Assembly: GCF_003999975.1 (NCBI RefSeq)
Contig: NZ_RJAC01000040.1
Location: 1 to 49,153, forward strand
Direction: 5' to 3'
Length of the DNA: 49,153 nt
Origin: Actinoplanes solisilvae
GTDB lineage: Bacteria; Actinomycetota; Actinomycetes; Mycobacteriales; Micromonosporaceae
Under the pieces are notes generated by a model. It had not been told where the DNA came from. It searched no databases and was given only the letters and a program-made list of their open reading frames with translations. Position 1 is the first letter of the stretch, and each line of letters opens with the position of its first letter. Of the stretch, positions 16,301-22,202 are shown one piece after another. Both the position numbers and the translations under genes were made by a program.

Positions 16301-17754
16301 CGCCGCTCACCTTCGACCTCGACCGGGCCGGTCATCTGCACATCGTCGGCTCGCCCCGCAGCGGCCGGTCGCAGACGCTGCGCACCCTGGCCGCCGCCCT
16401 GGCCGCGGCCCACGGCGCGGACGACCTGCACCTCTACGCCATCGACTGCGGCAACGGCGCGATGAACGCCCTGGCCGCCCTGCCGCACACCGGCGCCGTC
16501 GTCGACCGCAACCAGGTCGAACGGCTGGGCCGGCTGCTCGACCGGCTCAACGCCGAGCTCACCTCGCGGCAGGCCGCGCTGGGCGCGCGCGGCACCGCCG
16601 ACCTGGCCGAGCTGCGCCGCTCCCAGGCGCCGGGCGAGCGGCTCGCGCACATCGTGCTGATGGTCGACCGGTTCGAGGTCTTCGACCGCGAGTTCCTCAA
16701 CTACGACAACGGCAGCTACCTCGAGAAGATGGTGCGGCTGCTGCGCGACGGTGCGGGCGTGGGCCTGCACGTCGTGCTGGCCGGCGACCGGGTGCTGGGC
16801 AGCGGGCGCTACTCGGGCACCACCGAGGACAAGCTGGTGCTGCGGCTCAACGACCGCCAGGAGTACTCGTCGGTCGGCGTGCCCACCAAGTCGGCCCCGG
16901 TCGATCCGCAGCCGGGCCGCGCGATCCGCACCCAGGACCTGAGCGAGGCCCAGATCGCCGTGCTCGGCCCCGATCTTTCCGGAACCGCGCAGGCGCGGGT
17001 GCTGACCGAGCTGGGCGACGAGCTGACCAAGCGCGAGGACGCGGTGCCGGCCGGGCGGCGGGCGCTGCGGCTCGACGTCCTGCCCGACCGTATCTCGTAC
17101 GCCGAAGCGACCACCCTGCCCGGCCGGCGTGGCCCGATGCGCCCGCTGGTGGCCGTCGGCGGCGACAGCCTGGCCGGGCTCGGCCCCGACCTGACCGACG
17201 TGCCGACCTTCGTCATCGCCGGTCCGCCCCGCACCGGGCGCAGCACCGCCCTGCTCACCGCGGCCGAGTCGCTGCTGGCCGAGGGCAGCGGACTCGTCGT
17301 GGTCGCGCCCCGCCGGTCGCCGCTGCGCGACCTCGCGGGCCGGCCCAGGGTAGCCGCGGTCATCACCGACGCGGACGTCTCGGCCGCCGACTTCCGCCGG
17401 GTCCTCGGCAACATCCCCGAGCCCAGCGCCGTGATCGTCGTCGACGACGCCGAACTGCTGATGGGCTCCGAGATCGACCCCGACCTGACGCTGCTCGCCC
17501 GCGGCGCGCAGGGCAGCGGCTGGGGCGTGCTGGCGGCCGGCAACGCGGAGTCGCTGTCACTGTCGCTGGCCGGCTGGATGGGCCAGGTGAAACGCAACCG
17601 CACCGGCATGCTGCTCTCCCCGCAGAGCCTCAGCGACGGCGAGGTGATCGGCGTGAAGCTGAGCCGCGGCAACGTGGGCCAGGCGCCGCAACCGGGCCGC
17701 GGCCTGCTGCACCTGGGCGACGGCACTCTGCTGACCGTTCAGGTGCCGCAATAG
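13348..17754 (+). CDS. eccC: Type VII secretion FtsK/SpoIIIE ATPase with YukD-like and FHA domains (EccC/EssC-like)
   Basis: 1,468 residues, GTG start preceded by AGAGG. Domain order: a ubiquitin-like YukD-type fold (about 1-78); an FHA-like domain (about 88-178, YDIGSAPACRIRLS); two membrane spans (about 227-275); then three FtsK/SpoIIIE ATPase modules. The first has a canonical Walker A, GTTGSGKSELL (647-657), and Walker B LLLVIDEF (752-760). The second and third have GSPRSGRSQTL (about 1000) and GPPRTGRSTAL (about 1290), where the catalytic Lys is replaced by Arg. Thus only module 1 looks fully competent. An FHA-TM-ATPase order is closer to firmicute EssC than to mycobacterial EccC, and the fused YukD is unusual. 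A 21-bp triplication lies between modules 1 and 2. A strong hairpin follows the stop codon. Confidence 0.93.
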   Translation: MRLNISVRDPRVESDSTRVVVDTEPSATAAALAAELARAVGSPDAGPVLYLGGTLVDPQATLAAAGVRDGVELGLGGPLPAEPEPGGRTEIHVVSGPGAGTIFRLVPGDYDIGSAPACRIRLSAEEGTPPLAARVRVRLDGTAELLNTDHALLDGKPSAPGSEWREGSLLTVGDILLELTSLWPARAPLTPAADGLGLEFNRPPRFLPAAAGGTFRLPTPPVKPDKRPIPLLPILLVPVAGAIVTIVATGRWSFVFVALLSPIAALFTQFGGRKQTLQKYLEQRAEYEAKVARVHADVETAILAEQRDLRLALPDPASLLNLAQQPSERLWERRWPDPDFLSVRVGTADLPSAVSVDDPTQDEHRRTTVPPLDQVPVSVPIRQARVVGVTGPEASQLAPWLVAQAAALHSPADLRVVVLAGPDGEHAWGWTRWLPHTQAQNEDAYSLIGSTTDSLARRIGELGQIVAARTAVGPDAIRGGAAGYPDILVVLEQARRARSLPGVIALLRDGPAVGVYTICIDREERQLPEECGAVVVTESGARNMSELRTGGGAPLTGVRTDDPEPGWYEPFGRALAPLRGVGDSDESVLPNAVRLLDLLDIEPPTPQALVAGWSLGGRSTSAILGAGLDGPFAVDLVRDGPHALIAGTTGSGKSELLQTLVATLAVVNRPDEMTFVLVDYKGGSAFAEAADLPHTVGLVTDLDTHLVERALVSLGAELRRRETLLASAGAKDIVDYQDKRLRGGNALAALPRLLLVIDEFASMVRELPDFIAGLVNIAQRGRSLGIHLVLATQRPGGAVTPDIRANTNLRIALRTTDTSESRDIIDAPDSGEISSANPGRAFVRLGPSALLPFQSARVGGRRPGGAAAPDEPVRVSAAVVPWKDLGGPLPVRARGRDTAQTQAVTDLAVLTTAIAQAAALAEIPRQPSPWLPALPDVLEWTRPSALAADRPALAADRPALAADRPAELPPVEYGVVDRPAEQTRAPLTFDLDRAGHLHIVGSPRSGRSQTLRTLAAALAAAHGADDLHLYAIDCGNGAMNALAALPHTGAVVDRNQVERLGRLLDRLNAELTSRQAALGARGTADLAELRRSQAPGERLAHIVLMVDRFEVFDREFLNYDNGSYLEKMVRLLRDGAGVGLHVVLAGDRVLGSGRYSGTTEDKLVLRLNDRQEYSSVGVPTKSAPVDPQPGRAIRTQDLSEAQIAVLGPDLSGTAQARVLTELGDELTKREDAVPAGRRALRLDVLPDRISYAEATTLPGRRGPMRPLVAVGGDSLAGLGPDLTDVPTFVIAGPPRTGRSTALLTAAESLLAEGSGLVVVAPRRSPLRDLAGRPRVAAVITDADVSAADFRRVLGNIPEPSAVIVVDDAELLMGSEIDPDLTLLARGAQGSGWGVLAAGNAESLSLSLAGWMGQVKRNRTGMLLSPQSLSDGEVIGVKLSRGNVGQAPQPGRGLLHLGDGTLLTVQVPQ
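16180..16242 (+). repeat. In-frame 21-bp tandem repeat, three copies
   Basis: Three identical consecutive 21-bp units, 16180-16200, 16201-16221 and 16222-16242, encode ALAADRP three times in the linker between ATPase modules 1 and 2 of the secretion ATPase. Being a multiple of three, copy-number change would keep the frame. Confidence 0.95.
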
Positions 17755-17759
17755 AGAAG

Positions 17760-17792
17760 AGCGCCGGCGTGCCCCCTCGACACGCCGGCGCT
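17760..17792. terminator. Bidirectional hairpin terminator
   Basis: AGCGCCGGCGTG (17760-17771) and CACGCCGGCGCT (17781-17792) form a perfect 12-bp stem with a 9-nt loop between the convergent stops at 17754 and 17806. There is no T-tract, so it probably serves both strands. Confidence 0.85.
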
Positions 17793-17805
17793 GTCCTGGT
17801 CCGCC

Positions 17806-18396
17806 CTACTCCAGGAACCGGAACGTGCTCGTGATCGCGTCGAACAGGTCGTAGACCTCGTTCTTCAGCGGCAGGTTCGGGCTGGCCAGCGTGACGACCA
17901 GGAAGTCCTCGGGGCGACCGGGCACCGGCATCATCGTGTGCATGGTCAGCAGCCGCACGTCGATGTCGGCGGTCAGTCGCGTGGTCTCGGTGCCGGTGAC
18001 GCGAGCGACCGGCCCGACGTTCGGGATCTTCACCGACGAGATGATCCGGTCCTTGGGCGCGACCCCGTTCGACGAGACACCGAGCTGCCTCGACAGCACC
18101 GGCAACGTCAGCTCCTGACCCTTCGGCGTCGTCACCGCGAAGACCATTCCGTACGCGAGGAAGAGCCCGTCGTCGTACAGGGTGGCTGTGCCTGTGGCCA
18201 GAAGAGCGCCTTGCTTGCGGGCGGCCCGGCTCACCTCGCGGCCCTGCCGGAACATGTCGTTGATGCGCACCTGCTCGCGCGGATCAGTGGTGGCGGCCAG
18301 CGCCTCGGCCCGTACGCGGGCCAGCTTCTCGCCGCTCAGGTCGACGTTGTCCCACTGGTCGGGCACGTTCAGCAGGAAGCGTTCGGCGGTCGTCAT
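17806..18396 (-). CDS. Uncharacterised cytoplasmic protein of the type VII-like locus
   Basis: 196 residues from ATG 18396, which has AAGGGTG 6 nt upstream. A GTG at 18405 would add three residues and overlap the previous stop as GTGA, so the start is not certain, but either choice couples it to the preceding WXG100-sized gene. There is no signal peptide or membrane segment. A helical N-terminal third (EKLARVRAEALAATTDPREQ) is followed by an alternating beta-rich region ending DFLVVTLASPNLPL and VYDLFDAITSTFRFLE, a pattern reminiscent of small Mog1/LpqN-type folds; that resemblance is weak. Placement suggests a chaperone or accessory factor for the WXG100-sized partner, by inference. I do not recognise the family. 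Confidence 0.8.
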   Translation of the reverse strand: MTTAERFLLNVPDQWDNVDLSGEKLARVRAEALAATTDPREQVRINDMFRQGREVSRAARKQGALLATGTATLYDDGLFLAYGMVFAVTTPKGQELTLPVLSRQLGVSSNGVAPKDRIISSVKIPNVGPVARVTGTETTRLTADIDVRLLTMHTMMPVPGRPEDFLVVTLASPNLPLKNEVYDLFDAITSTFRFLE

Positions 18397-18401
18397 GCGG
18401 T

Positions 18402-18692
18402 TCACCCTTGCCCGTCGTCGAGGTTCTGCGCGGCGTCCTGGTCGGTCTTCTCGAACGAGTCGAGGATGCTGCCGATCGCGTCGCGGATGCCCTTGATCTG
18501 TCGTTTCAGCTGGAACCGGCCGTCCTCCCACTTGTCCTCGAAGTGCTGCGCCGAACCGCGCAGCCGGCCACGCCCGAACGCGGCGTCGAAGTCGAAGGTG
18601 TGGTGGCCGATGTCGATGAAGTCGTGGACGAAGGTGAGCATGTCCTGCGCCTGCTTCAGCTCGTCGCCGGGAATGTTGACGTCCTCGGCCAT
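18402..18692 (-). CDS. WXG100-sized type VII secretion-associated protein
   Basis: 96 residues from ATG 18692 with a near-ideal GAGGAGG SD; the frame extends to 18734 without support. It is almost entirely helical, with a central tryptophan in DKWEDGRFQL (W-x-x-G rather than W-x-G), and ends FEKTDQDAAQNL, similar to the F/YxxxD export signal of ESX substrates. The N-terminal helix carries TFVHDFIDIGHHTF. Size, fold and context fit the WXG100 superfamily. It could be a second substrate, or the heterodimer partner of the protein at 12988. It is the first gene of a two-gene unit driven by copy 3 of the shared promoter motif. Confidence 0.75.
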   Translation of the reverse strand: MAEDVNIPGDELKQAQDMLTFVHDFIDIGHHTFDFDAAFGRGRLRGSAQHFEDKWEDGRFQLKRQIKGIRDAIGSILDSFEKTDQDAAQNLDDGQG

Positions 18693-18728
18693 CCGGCGTC
18701 CCTCCTCGAGGTGGCTCTGGTCCGGGTC

Positions 18729-18758
18729 ACACACGGAATCGGCCCGTCGAAAGGTTCA
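18729..18758 (-). promoter_or_regulatory. Shared bipartite promoter motif, copy 3
   Basis: On the minus strand TGAACCTTTC (18758-18749), 14 nt, GTGTGT (18734-18729). The expected mRNA start near 18722 gives a leader of about 30 nt containing GAGGAGG. The first half is identical to that of the 12917 copy. Confidence 0.78.
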
Positions 18759-18762
18759 CGGG

Positions 18763-18792
18763 TGAACGTTTCGCGCGGGCGATCTCGTGTTT
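18763..18792 (+). promoter_or_regulatory. Shared bipartite promoter motif, copy 4 (leaderless)
   Basis: TGAACGTTTC (18763-18772), 14 nt, GTGTTT (18787-18792), then 5 nt and ATG 18798. The 5-nt gap to the start codon is the same as at 12874. It is divergent from copy 3 with 4 nt between their first halves. Confidence 0.72.
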
Positions 18793-18797
18793 CCGGT

Positions 18798-19454
18798 ATG
18801 CCTCTCTCTTTCTCCCCGTCGCGCGCGGGCGGCGTCGCGCTGACCGTCGCTGCTCTCGCCCTCGCGGCCGGCTGCGGCAAGGTGATCACCATCGGTGACG
18901 CCGGTGCGCCGCCACCCCTCGCGCCTTCCTCCCCCGCGGCTGCTTCGTCGCCCGCGGCCGCCCCGACCGGTGGTGGCAACGACGCTCTGCAGGTCGTCGA
19001 CCAGACGGCGGCCGAGGACGGGAAGACCGGCAACGGCGGCACGGTGATCGGCGTGCAGGTGCAGGAGAACCCGCCCAAGTGGGTGCAGCTCTCGGCGGTG
19101 AAGTCGCCCGCGCTGAGCGGCACCTACCTGATCAACATCAACCAGGCCGCGCTCTACCGCTTCGACAAGGACTCGGCCAAGCCCTCGACGTCGAACTGCG
19201 ACGGCGACTGCGCGGTCAAGTGGCCGCCGGTGACGATCGAGGAGACCGGCAAGGTCTACCTGGCCGGGGTCGACCCCAAGAAGGTCGGCGCGATCCGCCG
19301 CGACGACGGCCAGGTGCAGCTGACCGTCGGCGGCTGGCCGATCTACCGCTTCGCGGGCGACAAGGAGCCGGGCGACCTGAATGGCCAGGGCGTCGGCGGA
19401 ACCTGGTTCGCCGTCAGCCCCAAGGGTGAGAAGGTCAAGGCGCGTACGGCCTGA
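18798..19454 (+). CDS. Secreted lipoprotein with COG4315-type repeats
   Basis: 218 residues. A lipoprotein signal peptide ends in LAAGC with Cys26 as the lipidation site, followed by a Pro/Ala/Ser-rich linker (about 35-57). The remainder contains the 'secreted repeat' pattern of the COG4315/PF03640 family: LYRFDKDS with CDGDCAVKWPP, and later VGGWPIYRFAGDKEPGDLNGQG. Family members are outer-surface proteins of unknown function, sometimes linked to electron transfer. No SD precedes the ATG; the shared promoter element ends 5 nt upstream. Sharing a promoter type with the WXG100 genes suggests joint expression with the secretion locus. Confidence 0.88.
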   Translation: MPLSFSPSRAGGVALTVAALALAAGCGKVITIGDAGAPPPLAPSSPAAASSPAAAPTGGGNDALQVVDQTAAEDGKTGNGGTVIGVQVQENPPKWVQLSAVKSPALSGTYLININQAALYRFDKDSAKPSTSNCDGDCAVKWPPVTIEETGKVYLAGVDPKKVGAIRRDDGQVQLTVGGWPIYRFAGDKEPGDLNGQGVGGTWFAVSPKGEKVKARTA

Positions 19455-19482
19455 CGCCTGACGCGCCTACCCGGACCGGTGA

Positions 19483-19511
19483 GCCGGCCTGCTCTGAGAC
19501 GCTAGGCCGGC
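19483..19511. terminator. Hairpin between convergent lipoprotein and DivIVA-like genes
   Basis: GCCGGCCT (19483-19490) and AGGCCGGC (19504-19511) form a perfect 8-bp stem with a 13-nt loop, covering the stop codon of the minus-strand gene. It is plausible as a terminator for the lipoprotein mRNA. Confidence 0.45.
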
Positions 19512-20170
19512 ACCGTTCCGTCGAGCAGCTGCTGCTGGTGGATCATGTGGTCGTGCAGAGCGGCCTTGTAGTCCTCGGCCATGTGGGTCAGGCCGTCGAT
19601 GTCGCGCAGCACCTGGGTGCGTTCCGCCTGCAGATCGTCGAGTGAGTCCTCGTAGCGGCGGCGGGACGTGATCTCGAGGTTGTCGGCCGTGGCGCGGGCC
19701 TCGTCGATCACCTGGGCCGACTTCTCGCGCGCCTCGGAGATCAGCGAGTCGGACTGGCGGCGCGCGTCGCGCATGTGGTCGTCGGCCGTGCGCTGGGCCA
19801 TGGCCATGACTGGACCGTTGTCGACGGGCGGCTCGGGCGGCGCGGCGGCGGCCGCCCGGCGGGCCTGGTCGAGCCGGTTGCGCAGCTCGCGGGCGCTCTG
19901 CTCGGCCTGGTCACGGGCGCGCAGGGCCCGGTTGAGCTCGGCCCCGGCGGCGGAGAGTTCCTCGCCGGTGCGGTCGCGCGGGGCCGGAGCGGCCTCGGGC
20001 CGGAGCTGGCCCGCCTGCTGGCGCAGCTGCTCGTTCGCCTCGAGGAGACGGATCATCTCCTGGGTCACCTCGTCGAGGAGGGAGTCGACCTGCTCCTCGT
20101 CGTAGCCCCGCTTGCCGATCGACGCCTTGGTGAAGATCGCGTTCTGAATGTCTGCCGGAGTGAGCGGCAC
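19502..20170 (-). CDS. DivIVA-domain coiled-coil protein
   Basis: 222 residues from GTG 20170, with GAGGA 7 nt upstream. The N-terminus matches the DivIVA/Wag31 membrane-binding domain: LTPADIQNAIFTKASIGKRGYDEEQVDSLLDEV. Then comes a long coiled coil (about 45-110), an Ala/Pro-rich break (AAAAPPEPP) and a second coiled coil to the end. DivIVA proteins mark curved membrane at poles and septa and organise polar growth in actinobacteria. This one is shorter than the main Wag31 and is not next to the dcw/ftsZ cluster, so it is probably a paralogue with a specialised role. Confidence 0.9.
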   Translation of the reverse strand: MPLTPADIQNAIFTKASIGKRGYDEEQVDSLLDEVTQEMIRLLEANEQLRQQAGQLRPEAAPAPRDRTGEELSAAGAELNRALRARDQAEQSARELRNRLDQARRAAAAAPPEPPVDNGPVMAMAQRTADDHMRDARRQSDSLISEAREKSAQVIDEARATADNLEITSRRRYEDSLDDLQAERTQVLRDIDGLTHMAEDYKAALHDHMIHQQQLLDGTVPA

Positions 20171-20230
20171 AAGTGTTCCTCGGTTCTCATCGCAGTGGAC
20201 GGGCACACTGTACGCGCCCCGGCGAAAATC

Positions 20231-20866
20231 TCAGGCGTCGAGAAACATGAGAACGGCCAAGACCCGCCGGTTCACGTCGTCCGACGGCGGTAGTCCGAGC
20301 TTGGTGAAAATGTTGTTGATGTACTTGCTCACCACCTTCTCGGTGATGAACAGCCGCCCGGCGATCGCCGCGTTCGAGTGGCCCTCGGCGATGTTGCGCA
20401 GCACGTCGAGCTCGCGCGGCGTCAGCCCGGCCAGCGGCTCGTGCCGGGCCAGCAACTGAGTGACCACTTCGGGGTCGAAAGCCGTGCCGCCGGACGCCAC
20501 CTGCTGCACCGCCTGGATGAACTGCTCGACGTCGGAGATGCGGTCCTTGAGCAGGTAGCCGACCCCGCCGCGGCTGTCGGTGAGCAGCTCACGCGCGTAG
20601 AGCGGCTCGACGTGCTGGGAGAGGACGAGCACGGGCAGCCCCGGAACCTCGGCCCGGGCGGCCAGGGCGGCCTTGAGGCCCTCGTCGCTGTAGGTGGGAG
20701 GCAGCCGCACGTCGACGATCGCCACGTCGGGCCGGTGGCCGAGCAGGGCCGGCAGCAGGGCGGGACCGTTGTCGACCGCTTCGACCACCTCGAAGTCGAA
20801 GGCCTCCATCATCCGGGTGAGGCCGTCCCGCAGGAGGGTCAGGTCCTCGGCGATGACAACGCGCAC
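20231..20866 (-). CDS. NarL/FixJ-family response regulator
   Basis: 211 residues from GTG 20866, preceded by GGAG at 6 nt. Receiver domain about 1-120 begins VRVVIAEDLTLLRDGL with the phospho-acceptor Asp in AIVDVRLPP and the conserved Lys in YLLKDRI. The LuxR-type HTH is at about 145-205 (LTPRELDVLRNIAEGHSNAAIA, ITEKVVSKYINNIFTKL). The gene begins inside the last 28 nt of the sensor kinase gene, so translation is coupled and they form a two-component pair. It probably binds its own promoter region and perhaps the desaturase promoter. Confidence 0.95.
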   Translation of the reverse strand: MRVVIAEDLTLLRDGLTRMMEAFDFEVVEAVDNGPALLPALLGHRPDVAIVDVRLPPTYSDEGLKAALAARAEVPGLPVLVLSQHVEPLYARELLTDSRGGVGYLLKDRISDVEQFIQAVQQVASGGTAFDPEVVTQLLARHEPLAGLTPRELDVLRNIAEGHSNAAIAGRLFITEKVVSKYINNIFTKLGLPPSDDVNRRVLAVLMFLDA

Positions 20867-22104
20867 GGCAGCTCCATGGTCATGACGGTCGGGCCGCCCG
20901 GCGGGGAGGAGATCGCCATCGTGCCATCGAAGGCGTTGAGACGGCGCTCGACTCCCTGCAGGCCGGTGCCGCGGGCAGTGTCGGCGCCCCCGATCCCGTC
21001 GTCGCCCACCTGGACGGTGAGCAGGCCCGAGGTATGGCCGATCGTCACCCACGCCGTCGAGGCCTGACTGTGCCGGCCCATGTTGGCCAGCGCCTCGGCC
21101 ACGGCGAAGTAGACGGCCGACTCCAGCGGCGTGTCGAGCCGCCCGGCCAGGTCGGACGAGACGTCGGTGGGCACCGGCAGGCTCATCGCCAGCGCCTGGA
21201 CGGCGCCCTCGAGGCCACGCTCGGCCAGCACCGGAGGGTGGATGCCGCGCACCAGGTGGCGCAGCTCGGCCAGGGCGTCGGTGCTGGTCGTGCGGGCCTC
21301 GGCGAGCAGCTTCAGCGCGCCGTCAGGATCGCAGTGCACGAGCCGCTCGGCCATCCCGATGGTCATGCCGACCGACACCATGCGGGCCTGGGCGCCGTCG
21401 TGCAGGTCGCGCTCGATGCGGCGCAGCTCGGCGGCCTGCGCGTCGATCGCGTCGGCCCTGGTCACGGTCAGGTGGGCGACGCGCAGCCGCAGCTCGGCGG
21501 CGCGGGTCGGGGCCAGCAGCAGGCGCGCGAAGCGGTAGTGGGTGGTGCGCAGCAGCGGGCCCAGGGCGAGGCCGCCGGCCAGGATGATCAGCCCCTGGGG
21601 CAGGGACAGCCACGCCTCGGCCAGGTTCGCCGTGGGCCAGAACAGGGCGTACCCGAACCAGACCTCGCCGAGGAAGAGCCAGAGCGGCAGCATGAGCACC
21701 CCGGCCAGCCCGTAGATCACGACGGCCAGCGTGGTGATGCCCAGCCCCACCGCGATCAGCGCCCCCGGCACCAGCCAGGCGATGTCACGCCAGGTCGCCG
21801 GGTCGGTGATGATCCACCGCGCCCAGCGGCGGGTGCCCTGCTCACCCCGGGGTGGAGCCGGGTGGTAGGGCCGGCGGATCGCCATGCCGGCCCGGGTGCC
21901 GAGACGCCGCTCGACGTCGGTGCGCCAGCGCACGACGCTGGTCGTCACGGCGAGGATGTCGTTGCCGAGCAGCGGCACCGGGCTGAGCACAACCCCGAGG
22001 AACCACAGCAACAACACAGGTACGTTGAGTAACGCGAGCCCCACCGTGAACACGCTGTCCGCGGCGGCGCTCCAACCGGCACGCGCCCGGACCCGGAGTG
22101 TCAT
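20839..22104 (-). CDS. Sensor histidine kinase, NarL-partner (HisKA_3) type
   Basis: 421 residues from ATG 22104; a GTG at 22110 is an alternative. The N-terminal half has several membrane segments (LALLNVPVLLLWFLGVVL, DIAWLVPGALIAVGLGI, LAVVIYGLAGVLMLPLWLFL, LIILAGGLALGPL) and resembles the 'putative sensor' domain of actinobacterial kinases. The HisKA_3 dimerisation box RRIERDLHDGAQARM holds the phospho-His. The HATPase is at about 300-410 (EALANMGRHSQA, GDDGIGG, GTGLQGVERRL). It overlaps the response regulator gene by 28 nt and is divergent from a fatty acid desaturase. Confidence 0.94.
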   Translation of the reverse strand: MTLRVRARAGWSAAADSVFTVGLALLNVPVLLLWFLGVVLSPVPLLGNDILAVTTSVVRWRTDVERRLGTRAGMAIRRPYHPAPPRGEQGTRRWARWIITDPATWRDIAWLVPGALIAVGLGITTLAVVIYGLAGVLMLPLWLFLGEVWFGYALFWPTANLAEAWLSLPQGLIILAGGLALGPLLRTTHYRFARLLLAPTRAAELRLRVAHLTVTRADAIDAQAAELRRIERDLHDGAQARMVSVGMTIGMAERLVHCDPDGALKLLAEARTTSTDALAELRHLVRGIHPPVLAERGLEGAVQALAMSLPVPTDVSSDLAGRLDTPLESAVYFAVAEALANMGRHSQASTAWVTIGHTSGLLTVQVGDDGIGGADTARGTGLQGVERRLNAFDGTMAISSPPGGPTVMTMELPCALSSPRT

Positions 22105-22128
22105 AGACACATCATCCCCGGCCCGCAA

Positions 22129-22144
22129 GGGGTGCTAACACCCC
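22129..22144. promoter_or_regulatory. Inverted repeat between kinase and desaturase genes
   Basis: GGGGTG-CTAA-CACCCC is a perfect 6-bp inverted repeat in the 98-nt divergent gap, 24 nt upstream of the kinase ATG and 58 nt upstream of the desaturase ATG. It is a candidate binding site for the response regulator or another dimeric factor. Confidence 0.45.
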
Positions 22145-22202
22145 CCGCCCGATGGGGCTCTCCACTCCTGATCCGGGGCCCTCCGCGGCGAAGAATGAAG
22201 CC

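Noticed and set aside
12820..16770. 1,316-codon minus-strand open frame across the ATPase gene
   Set aside because: Low-complexity Gly/Arg/Gln sequence opposite a convincing FtsK/SpoIIIE gene; an artefact of high GC.
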